The position numbers and the translations under genes are program-made. Positions 16,760 through 24,999 of a stretch of 64,000 bases of DNA are shown one piece after another. The notes beneath the pieces were generated by a model. The model had not been told where the DNA came from. It did no database searches and was given only the letters and a program-made list of their open reading frames with translations. Every line of letters starts with the position of its first letter. Position 1 is the first letter of the stretch. This stretch comes from Streptosporangium roseum DSM 43021 (GTDB lineage Bacteria; Actinomycetota; Actinomycetes; Streptosporangiales; Streptosporangiaceae). The stretch covers positions 2,480,001-2,544,000 of the forward strand of contig NC_013595.1 in NCBI RefSeq assembly GCF_000024865.1, read 5' to 3'.

Positions 16760-17959
16760 ATGGACGGCAACACACCACAATTGCTGAGCATCAGCGCCTT
16801 CGCGCGTCGCGTGGGCCTCGCGCCGAGCGCTCTGCGCTTCTACGACGACTGCGGTGTCCTGCCGCCGGCGCACGTCGACGGCACGAGCGGCTACCGCTTC
16901 TACCGGCCCGCACAGGAGAAGCGCGCCATCCTCCTGCGCGAACTGCGGGAGGCCGATGTGCCGCTGCCCGACGTCGCGGTGGTCCTCGACGGCCCGCGGG
17001 AACAGGCCCAGCGGGTGCTGCACGGGCATCTGCGCAGGATGCTCGACAGGACCGAGAGAGGGCGCTCGGCGATCGAGGAGATCCTGCGGTCCCTCACGGT
17101 GACCGGTACCCGCGCCGAGGCGCGGGTCGGGGGCGCGGAGCTGGCGAGCGCCATCCGCCAGGTCGTGCCGGCCACGGCCTCGGACGAGGACTTCCCCGCG
17201 CTCGGCTGTGTCCTGGTCGAGCTCGGTGACGGCGAGGTCCGGCTGGTGGCCACCGACCGCTACCGCCTGTCGATCCGCGTCCTGCACCCGGCGGCCATGC
17301 ACGGGGATCCCCGCCGGATCCTGGTCAGGGCCGCGGACCTGGTGGAGATCGGGCCGTGGGCCGCGCGGAACGCCGAGGTCACCGTCGAGGTCGACGGGGA
17401 AGCAGCCCGGCTGCGGGGCGCCGGGGAGTGCCGCGTCCTGACGCTCTTCGAGGACCGCTTCCCGTCCTACCGCGAGGCCCTGGCAGCCCTCGGCCCGCCC
17501 GAATGCCGGATGATCGTCGACCGCCTCGCGTTCCGGGACGCCCTTTTCAGCCTGGGGGACACCTCGTACGTCACCGTCTCCACGGCCGGGGACGGACTCG
17601 CCGTCACCGTCTCCACGGCCGGGGACGGACGCGCCGTTCCCGGCGGCACGGCCGAGGGCGGGTCTGCTGCCCGTGCCGGTACGGGCCGGGATGACCCCGC
17701 CGCCACCGTCGCCGCGGCCGGAGACCGAACCGTCTCGACCGCTTCCGACGCGGTCCGTCTGGGGGCGATCTGCTCGGGGCCTCCACTGCGGATCGCCTTC
17801 GACACCGCCACGTTGATCCCGGCCCTGGAGGCCGGCGTCGGGCCGGACGTCCTGCTGGAGGTCTCCACCGCCACCCACCCCGTCATCGTCCGCTCCGCCG
17901 ACCAGGGCAGCTTCACCACGCTGGTGATGCCCGTGGCCCTTCCCCCCTCCCTAGGATGA
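16760..17959 (+). CDS. MerR regulator fused to DNA polymerase III beta-clamp-like domains
   Basis: A 399-residue fusion. Residues 8-80 are a MerR winged helix (LLSISAFARRVGLAPSALRFYDDCGVLPPAHVDGTSGYRFYRP), followed by a helical dimer region (80-118). From about 125 the sequence follows the sliding clamp DnaN: LGCVLVELGDGEVRLVATDRYRLSI, then FEDRFPSYREAL, and a C-terminal VMPVAL like the clamp tail. Only about two clamp domains fit the length. A low-complexity insert (270-335) carries a 33-bp tandem duplication. Downstream, a TPR gene overlaps by ATGA. Such fusions are annotated in actinobacteria as MerR or beta-like proteins; the function is not known to me. Confidence 0.88.
   Translation: MDGNTPQLLSISAFARRVGLAPSALRFYDDCGVLPPAHVDGTSGYRFYRPAQEKRAILLRELREADVPLPDVAVVLDGPREQAQRVLHGHLRRMLDRTERGRSAIEEILRSLTVTGTRAEARVGGAELASAIRQVVPATASDEDFPALGCVLVELGDGEVRLVATDRYRLSIRVLHPAAMHGDPRRILVRAADLVEIGPWAARNAEVTVEVDGEAARLRGAGECRVLTLFEDRFPSYREALAALGPPECRMIVDRLAFRDALFSLGDTSYVTVSTAGDGLAVTVSTAGDGRAVPGGTAEGGSAARAGTGRDDPAATVAAAGDRTVSTASDAVRLGAICSGPPLRIAFDTATLIPALEAGVGPDVLLEVSTATHPVIVRSADQGSFTTLVMPVALPPSLG
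17570..17635 (+). repeat. 33-bp tandem duplication in the MerR-clamp gene
   Basis: Units 17570-17602 and 17603-17635 differ at one base and encode VTVSTAGDG(L/R)A twice, in a loop-like insert of the clamp domain. Confidence 0.85.
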
Positions 17960-18615
17960 CCATGGACCCCGGTAACCCCGTCGTACAGCTGTGCACGCAG
18001 GGCATGCAGGCCGAGGGCCAGGGCCGGGCCGACGAGGCGCGTGAGCTGTTCCTGCAGGCGTGGAAGGCCGCCAAGGACGACTACGAGGCGTGTATCGCCG
18101 CGCACTACCTGGCTCGGCACCAGTCCACCCCGGAGGAGACCCTGCACTGGAACCAGGAATGCCTGGACCGCGCCGACCGGGTCGGCGATGAGCGGGTCCG
18201 TGGCTTCTACGCCTCACTCCACGGCAACATGGGCAGGTCCCACCTGGAGCTCGGCCAGGTCGACCGGGCCCGCGAGCACTTCCGGCAGGCCGCCCGGCGC
18301 GTCGAGGACCTCCCCGCGGGCCAGTACGGTGACTGGCTCCGCTACTGCATCGCCGAAGGACTCCGATCCACCCGCGCCGCCACCGCCGACGACAGCGCCG
18401 ACCCGGTCCTGGAGATCCTCGGAAGGCTGTGCGCCCGCGCCGACCTCAAGGCGCTCAGCCTGCTCCTGCCCGCCTACATGGGGGACCTCGGCACGGCCGA
18501 CGACAGGGACCGGATCATCACTGCCCTGCAGATGCTGCACGCGGAACGCCGCCTCCCCGCCGACGAGCAGGCCGCCGTCAGCCAGGCCATCGAGTCCAGG
18601 ACCGCCGGCATGTGA
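17956..18615 (+). CDS. TPR-like helical repeat protein coupled to the MerR-clamp gene
   Basis: A 219-residue all-helical cytosolic protein with TPR-like pairs: EGQGRADEARELFLQAWKAAKDDYEACIAAHYLARH (about 17-52) and HGNMGRSHLELGQVDRAREHFRQAARR (about 90-118). ATG 17956 overlaps the upstream stop by 4 nt, so co-translation is expected; ATG 17962 is an alternative. The obvious inference is that it is a binding partner of the MerR-clamp protein. No catalytic motif is visible. Confidence 0.85.
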   Translation: MTMDPGNPVVQLCTQGMQAEGQGRADEARELFLQAWKAAKDDYEACIAAHYLARHQSTPEETLHWNQECLDRADRVGDERVRGFYASLHGNMGRSHLELGQVDRAREHFRQAARRVEDLPAGQYGDWLRYCIAEGLRSTRAATADDSADPVLEILGRLCARADLKALSLLLPAYMGDLGTADDRDRIITALQMLHAERRLPADEQAAVSQAIESRTAGM

Positions 18616-18779
18616 TCACGACCTTCCCTGAAATACCCCCATATACGATCAGATCCCCATGCCGGTCTCCACAGCCGGTCCGATGAGCCCGGCACGACCG
18701 TGCGCGGCCCCGGAGGCGGTCACCCTGCCGTCACCGGGCGCGCGGGCGCGCCGGTGGCAGGTGCGGAGAGGACATACCG

Positions 18780-20063
18780 GTGACCGGACGGCAGACGAAC
18801 TGGGCGGGCAACGTCACCTACGGCGCGGCGCGGCTCCACCGTCCCGACAGCGTCGAGCGGCTGCGGGAGGTGGTCGCCGGCAGCGGCAGCCTGCGAGCGC
18901 TCGGCACCCGCCACTCCTTCAACCACATCGCCGACTGCCCCGGCGGGGACCTCGTCTCGCTGGAGAACCTTCCGGCCTCGATGGAACTGGACACCGTACA
19001 CCGCACGGTCATGGTGGGGGCAGGGGTCCGGTACGGCGAGCTGGCCCGGTGGCTGCACGGCCGGGGCTACGCCCTGCACAACCTCGGCTCGCTGCCGCAC
19101 ATCTCGGTCGCCGGTGCCTGCGCCACGGCCACGCACGGTTCGGGCGACTCCAACGGGAACCTGGCGACGGCGGTGGCGGGCATCGAGCTGGTCACCGCCG
19201 ACGGTGAGATCACCGTCCTCACCCGGGAGCGGGACGGCGACCGCTTCCGCGGAGCGGTGGTCGCGCTCGGCGCGCTGGGGATCGTCACCCGGATCACTCT
19301 CGACGTCGTCCCGGCGTTCGACGTGCGGCAGGACGTGTACGAGAACCTCCCGTGGGAGCGGCTGGAGGATCACTTCGAGGACGTCTTCTCCGCCGCGTAC
19401 AGCGTGAGCCTGTTCACCGACTGGCGGAGCTCGCAGATCAACCAGGTGTGGCTGAAGCGGCGTACCGACGGGCCGGACCCCTGGGAGGCGGAGCCGGAAT
19501 GGCTGGGAGCCACCCTGGCGACGACCGATCTGCACCCCCTGCCGGGCCTGCCGGCGGTCAACTGCACCCGGCAGACGGGCGTGCCCGGCCCATGGCACGA
19601 GCGGTTGCCGCACTTCCGCCTGGACTTCATGCCCAGCAGCGGGGAGGAGCTGCAGTCCGAATACCTGCTGCCGCGTCAGCACGCGATCGGCGCGCTCCGC
19701 GCCCTGGACCGGATGAGAGACAGCGTGGCCTCCGTCCTGCAGGTGTCGGAGATCCGGACCGTCGCGGCGGACGATCTGTGGATGAGTCCCTGCCATCGCC
19801 AGGAGACGGTCGCCATCCACTTCACCTGGACGAAGGACTGGCCGGCGGTGCGCAGGGTGCTCGGCATGGTCGAGGAAGGGCTGGAGCCCTTCGGCGCACG
19901 GCCTCACTGGGGCAAGCTCTCCGTCATGCGCCCCGAACGTCTGGGCTCCCTGTATGAGCGGCTGCCGGACTTCCGGCGGCTGCTCGGCGCCCACGACCCG
20001 GAGGGCAGGTTCCGCAACGCGTTCGTGAACGACCTCGTCTTCGCCGGAGACCGCCCCTCATGA
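18780..20063 (+). CDS. alditol (xylitol) oxidase, FAD-dependent
   Basis: A 427-residue VAO-family flavoprotein close to Streptomyces alditol oxidase AldO. The N-terminal FAD_binding_4 domain has GTRHSFNHIAD, where His45 corresponds to the covalent FAD histidine, and LPHISVAGACATATHGSG. The C-terminal ALO domain (about 180-420) ends with DFRRLLGAHDPEGRFRNAF. The enzyme oxidises polyols such as xylitol or sorbitol with O2, giving H2O2. GTG 18780 follows GGAGAGG. The peroxide-detoxifying ohr gene follows about 160 nt later, which may be functional. Substrate is inferred from similarity. Confidence 0.9.
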   Translation: MTGRQTNWAGNVTYGAARLHRPDSVERLREVVAGSGSLRALGTRHSFNHIADCPGGDLVSLENLPASMELDTVHRTVMVGAGVRYGELARWLHGRGYALHNLGSLPHISVAGACATATHGSGDSNGNLATAVAGIELVTADGEITVLTRERDGDRFRGAVVALGALGIVTRITLDVVPAFDVRQDVYENLPWERLEDHFEDVFSAAYSVSLFTDWRSSQINQVWLKRRTDGPDPWEAEPEWLGATLATTDLHPLPGLPAVNCTRQTGVPGPWHERLPHFRLDFMPSSGEELQSEYLLPRQHAIGALRALDRMRDSVASVLQVSEIRTVAADDLWMSPCHRQETVAIHFTWTKDWPAVRRVLGMVEEGLEPFGARPHWGKLSVMRPERLGSLYERLPDFRRLLGAHDPEGRFRNAFVNDLVFAGDRPS

Positions 20064-20220
20064 ACGCGCGCCGTCCACGGCGTCCCCGGGGGCGCCGTGT
20101 CGGTCCTCGTCCACGGGGGTAGGTAACCACCGTTTCGACCAGTTCATGCTGGTCCGGGCATGGGGAGAGAGTGCGGCGGGCGCCCGGACCGTCTCGGGTG
20201 GGGGATCGGGGGACGGAGCT

Positions 20221-20778
20221 ATGAGCCACGACGGACGATCCGGACGGGAGAGGCCGGGGACCGGGGCGGCCGGCAGGCCGTACCGGCCGATGGCCTCGGA
20301 CTACTCGGGGCCCGGCGTCGAAGCCGAGCTCACCGGGGTCATCGGCGGCGGCGAGGCGGGCTATGACACCCTCTACACGGCGCGGGCCTCCTCGACGGGT
20401 GGCAGGAGCGGGCGGGTGCGGACGGACGACGGGCTCCTCGACCTTGAGATGCGGGCCCCGGAGCAGCTCGGCGGCCCCGGCGGCGCGTCCAATCCCGAGC
20501 AGCTCATGGCCGCGGCGTACGCGGCCTGCTTCCACAGCTCCCTCACACTGGTCGCCGGCCAGGAGGGCGTGGACACCACCAACGCCAGCGTCGACACGGT
20601 GGTGGAGCTGCGCAGGCGCGGAAGGCGCGACGACTACGTGATCGGCGTCGATGTGACGGTCCACCTGCCGGAGGTGGAGCCGCGGCTCGCCGGCCACATC
20701 GCCGAGCGGGCGCACGAGCACTGCCCGTACTCCAGGGCGCTGCTGGGCAACGTCGACGTCGGCCTGCACCTCGCCTGA
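20221..20778 (+). CDS. organic hydroperoxide resistance protein (Ohr/OsmC family)
   Basis: A 185-residue thiol peroxidase. The core begins at about residue 50 (LYTARASSTGGRSGRVRTDDGLLDLEM) and has both redox cysteines: Cys103 in AAYAACFHSSL and Cys168 in HEHCPYSRALLGNV. It reduces organic hydroperoxides in the cytosol with lipoyl or similar thiols. The 45-residue N-terminal extension exceeds the family norm of about 140 residues, so the real start may be ATG 20290. No OhrR-type regulator with the expected cysteine is adjacent. Confidence 0.9.
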   Translation: MSHDGRSGRERPGTGAAGRPYRPMASDYSGPGVEAELTGVIGGGEAGYDTLYTARASSTGGRSGRVRTDDGLLDLEMRAPEQLGGPGGASNPEQLMAAAYAACFHSSLTLVAGQEGVDTTNASVDTVVELRRRGRRDDYVIGVDVTVHLPEVEPRLAGHIAERAHEHCPYSRALLGNVDVGLHLA

Positions 20779-20817
20779 TCCTCCCGGCTCCGGCGGGCTG
20801 CGGTCATGACCCATATA

Positions 20818-20831
20818 TTTTACAGATAAAA
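20818..20831. promoter_or_regulatory. AT-rich palindrome before the FUSC gene
   Basis: TTTTACAGATAAAA (TTTTA-N4-TAAAA) sits in a 40-bp AT-rich island just before ATG 20852, against a background above 70% GC. It is a candidate operator for the MarR regulator encoded downstream at 22703, overlapping a possible -35 (TTTACA). Confidence 0.45.
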
Positions 20832-20851
20832 CACCAGGTAAGCTTATATGT

Positions 20852-22681
20852 ATGGGGACCACGGACGAGCGACAGGGCACGCGTGTGCGCATGCGAGGGG
20901 GACTGCCGCTGAAAGGGGTGTTCCGGCTCCGGCGGTTCGGCGACATCTGGCACAAGCACGCGCTCAGCGCGGTCATCGCCCTGGCGATCCCCGATCTGGT
21001 CCTCCTCGCGCTGGGCCGTCTGGACCTGGCGGTCTACACCTCCGCCGGCGCGATGTGCGCCCTGTACGCGCACGGCCTGCCGTACGCGGCCCGCGCGCGC
21101 ACCCTGCTCCGGGTGGCACTGGGCATGATCGCGAGCGTGGGGGTGGCACTGACCGCGGCGGGCCTCATCCGATCCACCATCGCCCTGATCATCGTGGCCG
21201 CGGTGCTGGCCGCCCTGCACAAGGTGGTGTGCGACGCGGCCCGGATCGGCCCGCCGGGAAATGTGATCTTCACTTTCATGGCCGCGACGTGCGCCTTCAT
21301 GCCTCAGCGGCTCGGCGAGGTGCCCTTCCACCTGGTGCTCGTGACGGCGGGCGCGGCCCTCGCCTGGCTGGTCTGCATGGCCCCCGGGATCGTCCGCCCC
21401 GACGGCCCCCAGCGCATCGCCGTCGCCCGGGCCCTGGAGGCGACCGCCCGCGCCCTGGCGGCAGCCGCGAGGATTCCGGCGGCGACCACGGGGGGTCCGG
21501 CGGTGATCGCGAGGATTCCGGCGACGGCGGAGGGGCCGGCGGAGACCACGGGGGGCCCGGTTCCGGCGACCGCGGAGGTTCCGGCGGAGGACGCCGCCGG
21601 GTCCCGGGCCCGCCACGACGCCGCCGCCGCGGTGAACGCCGCCTGGCACACCCTCCTTCTCGCCCCCGCGGGGCCGGGGCGCGGGGCGCTGGAGCGCCTC
21701 CTGGCGCACACCGAGGAGTCCCTCGCGACGGGATCCGCCGCCGAAGCCGACCGGCTCGCCGCCTGGGCCGCCGAAGCCGACCGGCTCGCCGCCTGGGCCG
21801 GGGACCTGCGCCGGAACCGGCCGCTGCCCGAGACGGGCCTCACCGAGGCCGAAGCCGCCGAGCTGACGGGCATCGCGGTGGAACGGGCCACGCGCCGCGG
21901 CCGCCCGCGCCCGCTGCGGACCTTCCACCCGGCCTCCCCGCTGTTCCCGATCGGGATCCGTGTCGCCGTCGGGGCTGCGCTCGCCGGAGTGATATCGATG
22001 GCGGACGGGGTCGGCCACCCCTACTGGGCGATCGTGACGGCCGCCTCCGTCTTCCAGGCCAACGCCGTGCTGTCCTGGCACCGGGCGCTGCAACGCGCAT
22101 TCGGCAGCCTCGCCGGCCTCCTGCTGTTCACGGCGCTGCTGCCGGTCAGCCGGGCCGGGCAGCTCGCGCTGGTGCTGCTCGTGCTGCTCCTGCAGTTCGT
22201 CACCGAGGCGCTGATCACCCGCAACTACTGGCTCGGCACCGTCTGCGTGACCCCGATGGCCCTGCTGCTGACCGAGTTCCCCGGCTACCAGCCCGCCGGA
22301 CCGCTGATCGCCGACCGCTGGCTGGACACCTGCGTGGGCGTCGCGGCGGGGCTGCTCAGCTGCCTGCTGGTGACCAACCGCCGCACCGCGGGCCGGATCG
22401 GCGACGCGCTCCGGCGCGTGGCCGTCACGCAGGCCGCCGCGGAACACCTGCTGGAGTCCGGTTCTCCAGGAGCGGGTGACCGGTCCCGGGCCCGCGGCCT
22501 GCTTGTCACCGCCCTGGTGGAACTGCGCGAGGTCACCGAGGTCGCCGCCGGAGAGTGGTGGCAGCGCGCGCTGCCGGAGGAGCGGATCGCCCGCGCCGAG
22601 CGGCAGGGGCACCGGACGCTCGCCCGGCTGGCCGGGCCCGTCCGGGATCCGGCCGGGATAGAGTCGGCTCCGGGCCGATGA
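20852..22681 (+). CDS. FUSC family membrane protein (aromatic-compound exporter type)
   Basis: A 609-residue inner-membrane protein of the fusaric-acid-resistance/AaeB type. Two hydrophobic modules (about 35-165 and 360-500) of several helices flank a central soluble region (180-350) rich in Ala, Pro and Thr repeats. The second module has the FUSC pattern HPYWAIVTAASVFQANAVLSWHRALQRAFGSLAG. The C-terminal 100 residues are helical and soluble. The central region contains a perfect 30-bp duplication. The MarR gene starts 21 nt downstream. A role in drug or organic-acid efflux is inferred. Confidence 0.88.
   Translation: MGTTDERQGTRVRMRGGLPLKGVFRLRRFGDIWHKHALSAVIALAIPDLVLLALGRLDLAVYTSAGAMCALYAHGLPYAARARTLLRVALGMIASVGVALTAAGLIRSTIALIIVAAVLAALHKVVCDAARIGPPGNVIFTFMAATCAFMPQRLGEVPFHLVLVTAGAALAWLVCMAPGIVRPDGPQRIAVARALEATARALAAAARIPAATTGGPAVIARIPATAEGPAETTGGPVPATAEVPAEDAAGSRARHDAAAAVNAAWHTLLLAPAGPGRGALERLLAHTEESLATGSAAEADRLAAWAAEADRLAAWAGDLRRNRPLPETGLTEAEAAELTGIAVERATRRGRPRPLRTFHPASPLFPIGIRVAVGAALAGVISMADGVGHPYWAIVTAASVFQANAVLSWHRALQRAFGSLAGLLLFTALLPVSRAGQLALVLLVLLLQFVTEALITRNYWLGTVCVTPMALLLTEFPGYQPAGPLIADRWLDTCVGVAAGLLSCLLVTNRRTAGRIGDALRRVAVTQAAAEHLLESGSPGAGDRSRARGLLVTALVELREVTEVAAGEWWQRALPEERIARAERQGHRTLARLAGPVRDPAGIESAPGR
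21741..21800 (+). repeat. 30-bp perfect tandem duplication in the FUSC gene
   Basis: Two identical units (21741-21770, 21771-21800) encode AEADRLAAWA twice in the soluble central region. In frame and exact, so probably recent. Confidence 0.9.
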
Positions 22682-22702
22682 TCAGTTAGGGGAAGCGGGG
22701 GC

Positions 22703-23206
22703 GTGGAGGACATCGTCGCGCAGGTGATGCGCCAGTGGGAGCGCATCCAGCCGGAGCTGGACATCACGCCGATCGCGGTGATCGGCCGCCTCAACCGCTG
22801 CGTCCTCCTGCTCCAGCAGGCCACCGACGCGCCGCTGCGCGAGCATGGCCTGACCCGGCCCGAGTTCGACATCCTCGGCACCCTGAGACGGCTGGACCGG
22901 GAGCTGACCCCCAGCCAGATCGCGAGGGAGACCTTCGCCTCCGGGGCCGCCGTCACCAAGCGGGTCCGGTTCCTGGAGGAGCGCGAGCTGGTGAGCCGCC
23001 GCCCCGACGACCGGGACCGGCGGGTCTCCCACCTGGCGCTCACCGAGCAGGGCCGCCTGCTCATCGACCGGCTGCTGCCGGAACAGCTCGGCTACGAGGG
23101 GGCGCTGCTGGAGGCCATGGCCCCGGAGCGGCAGGCGGAGCTGGCGGGCCTGCTCGGAGAGCTGCTGCTCCTGCTCGAAGGACGGCTGGGCGTCCGCCAG
23201 CCCTGA
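22703..23206 (+). CDS. MarR family transcriptional regulator
   Basis: A 167-residue winged-helix repressor. The core is LNRCVLLLQQATDAPLREHGLTRPEFDILGTLRRLDRELTPSQIA, followed by recognition helix GAAVTKRVRFLEERELVSRRPDDRDRRVSHLALTEQG. GTG 22703 follows GGGGAAGCGGGGG and lies 21 nt after the FUSC stop, so it is part of the same operon. It most likely represses the exporter through the palindrome at 20818 and releases with its substrate; this is inference from the arrangement. Confidence 0.92.
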   Translation: MEDIVAQVMRQWERIQPELDITPIAVIGRLNRCVLLLQQATDAPLREHGLTRPEFDILGTLRRLDRELTPSQIARETFASGAAVTKRVRFLEERELVSRRPDDRDRRVSHLALTEQGRLLIDRLLPEQLGYEGALLEAMAPERQAELAGLLGELLLLLEGRLGVRQP

Positions 23207-23280
23207 CCGCGGCGACCCGGTGGCTCGCGCGTCCGAGAGGTCCGGCCGCGGTCCTTCGCGAGGCGTCCGGCCGGTAGGCG

Positions 23281-23733
23281 TCAGGGTAGACCGGCGTCCG
23301 CCGCCAGCCCGCCGAGAACGCGTCGCAGTACGGCCCGGTCGTCCGCGCCGATGCCCGCCAGCAGCTCCTCGTCGAGCGCCTGCGCGCGCGTGTGGCAGTC
23401 GCGGAGCAGCTCACGCCCATGCTTGGTGAGGCTGAGCAGCTGGCGGCGGCGGTCACCGGCGTCGCGGACGCGGGCGATGGCGCCGAGCCGCTCCAGGTGG
23501 TCCGCGAGGCTCACCACGAGACTGGGCGCCACCCCCATGGTCCGCGCGATCTCCAGTTGCACGCCCGCGCCGCGCGTGTCCAGCACCACCATGAGGCCGA
23601 CGTGCTTGGGCTTGAGATCCAGAGGCTGGATCGCGGCGGCGAAGCGGTCGGCCACCGCGGTGCCCAGCACGCCGAGCCGGAAGGTCACGGTGCCCGCGAC
23701 GGAGGCGGGCTTGACGTCGTTCACCATCGACAT
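23281..23733 (-). CDS. MarR family transcriptional regulator
   Basis: A 150-residue winged-helix protein (IQPLDLKPKHVGLMVVLDT; MGVAPSLVVSLADHLERLGAIARVRDAGDRRRQLLSLTKHGRELL). AAGGAAGG precedes ATG 23733 at good spacing. It is divergent from the small membrane protein gene at 23784, and a 23-bp inverted repeat fills the 50-bp spacer, so control of both genes is expected. Confidence 0.93.
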   Translation of the reverse strand: MSMVNDVKPASVAGTVTFRLGVLGTAVADRFAAAIQPLDLKPKHVGLMVVLDTRGAGVQLEIARTMGVAPSLVVSLADHLERLGAIARVRDAGDRRRQLLSLTKHGRELLRDCHTRAQALDEELLAGIGADDRAVLRRVLGGLAADAGLP

Positions 23734-23746
23734 GGTACCTTCCTTA

Positions 23747-23769
23747 AATCATTCATACTCTGAACGATT
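23747..23769. promoter_or_regulatory. MarR-type operator between divergent genes
   Basis: AATCATTCA-tactc-TGAACGATT is an inverted repeat with 8 of 9 pairs matched, in the 50-bp divergent spacer. It abuts both start regions. Confidence 0.65.
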
Positions 23770-23783
23770 CAGATGGAGAATCA

Positions 23784-24143
23784 GTGCTGCGCATCCTCAA
23801 CACCGTGGCCGCGGTCGGATCCATGGCCTCCGCGGTGGCGATCCTCGTCGATCCGGCCCTCCTGCTTCCCGCGGGAAGCGCGGGCCCCGCGAGCGCCGCG
23901 CTCTATGCCGCCCGCGCCCTCCCGTTGGGCGCCGCGCTGCTCTACGCACTGTTCGGCCGCGCGCGGACCGGCCTCCTCCCGCTGCTGCTGCTCGCCGGCC
24001 TGGCGCAGATGGGCGACGTCGTCATCGGCCTCAGCCAGCACATCACCGGCATGGCCGTCGGCGGCGCCGTCTGCGCGGCCGTGCACCTGATCTCGGCCTG
24101 GACCCTGTACGGCAAGGCGCCCCGCGTCGCGAAGGCGGTCTGA
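23784..24143 (+). CDS. small four-helix membrane protein (DUF4267-like)
   Basis: A 119-residue protein with about four hydrophobic helices (residues 5-25, 40-60, 65-85, 92-112) and short loops. The layout resembles DUF4267-type membrane proteins often found beside MarR or TetR regulators; the family call is tentative. GTG 23784 follows GGAG. Under probable control of the divergent MarR. Function unknown. Confidence 0.75.
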   Translation: MLRILNTVAAVGSMASAVAILVDPALLLPAGSAGPASAALYAARALPLGAALLYALFGRARTGLLPLLLLAGLAQMGDVVIGLSQHITGMAVGGAVCAAVHLISAWTLYGKAPRVAKAV

Positions 24144-24232
24144 ACGGTGTGCGGACCGCCGCCGGGCCGCGGCCGTTCGGCCTGCGAGCACGGCCTGTGC
24201 CGCACGCCGTTCCGGAGGCCGGCTCCGGCGGG

Positions 24233-24943
24233 TCAGGCCGGCAGGCCGAGGAAGGCGGCCTGGCAGCGCATGGAGTGGTCGAAGGCCGTGCCGGTGTCGA
24301 GGATCGTGTTGTTGAACTGGCCGAACAGTTCGAAGTTGAGCCAGCCGAACAGGCCCGTCCAGACGATCAGGCTGCGGACGATCACGTCGTCGGGCACGTC
24401 GGGGATGATCGCGCGCACGCGTGCGGCGTCCTCGCTGAGCGGGGCCGGTACGGGCGGGCAGACGGCCGGGGGGTTCAGGGCTCCGGCCCGGTAGGCGTCG
24501 GAGACGATCCGGCCGTAGATGATGGTGTCGCGGACCGCCGCGGTGACGGTGTCCTGCGGCGCTTGGTAGCCGGGCACGGGCGAGCCGTACAGCAGGGCGT
24601 ATTCGTGCGGATGGGCCAGCGCCCAATCCCGTACGGCGTGGCAGACCGCCAGCCACCGGCCGGTGTGGTCCTCGGGCGGGCAGGCGGCGTCGGCGTTCTC
24701 CACGGCCTCGCCGACGGCGTTGTAGCCGTCGATGATCAGGGCGGTGAGCAGGTCGTCCCGGGAGGGGAAGTAGCGGTAGATCGCCGAGGAGACCATTCCC
24801 ATCTCGCGGGCGACCGCGCGCAGGGAGAGCCCGCCCGCCCCCTCGGTGGCCAGGTGCCTGCGGGCGATGTCGGTGATCTCACGGGTCAGCTCGGCTCGGA
24901 CCCGTTCCCGTGCTGTGCGGCTTGAGCTCATGTTCGGAACCAT
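24233..24943 (-). CDS. TetR family transcriptional regulator
   Basis: A 236-residue repressor. The N-terminal TetR DNA-binding domain (about 15-62) reads ELTREITDIARRHLATEGAGGLSLRAVAREMGMVSSAIYRYFPSRDDLLTALI. The C-terminal TetR_C-type ligand domain follows. It is divergent from the yrdB-epimerase-oxidoreductase genes; two GAGCA/TGCTC palindromes lie in the spacer. Start GTG/ATG uncertain: ATG 24943 or ATG 24931. Confidence 0.94.
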   Translation of the reverse strand: MVPNMSSSRTARERVRAELTREITDIARRHLATEGAGGLSLRAVAREMGMVSSAIYRYFPSRDDLLTALIIDGYNAVGEAVENADAACPPEDHTGRWLAVCHAVRDWALAHPHEYALLYGSPVPGYQAPQDTVTAAVRDTIIYGRIVSDAYRAGALNPPAVCPPVPAPLSEDAARVRAIIPDVPDDVIVRSLIVWTGLFGWLNFELFGQFNNTILDTGTAFDHSMRCQAAFLGLPA

Positions 24944-24965
24944 ACCAGAGCACCGAAAACAAAAG

Positions 24966-24978
24966 AGAGCACTGCTCT
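24966..24978. promoter_or_regulatory. TetR operator 1
   Basis: AGAGCACTGCTCT is a perfect palindrome around C24972. It overlaps a TTGACG -35-like box at 24978-24983 for the rightward genes. Confidence 0.65.
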
Positions 24979-24999
24979 TGACGGGATGTGCTCTTTTGG

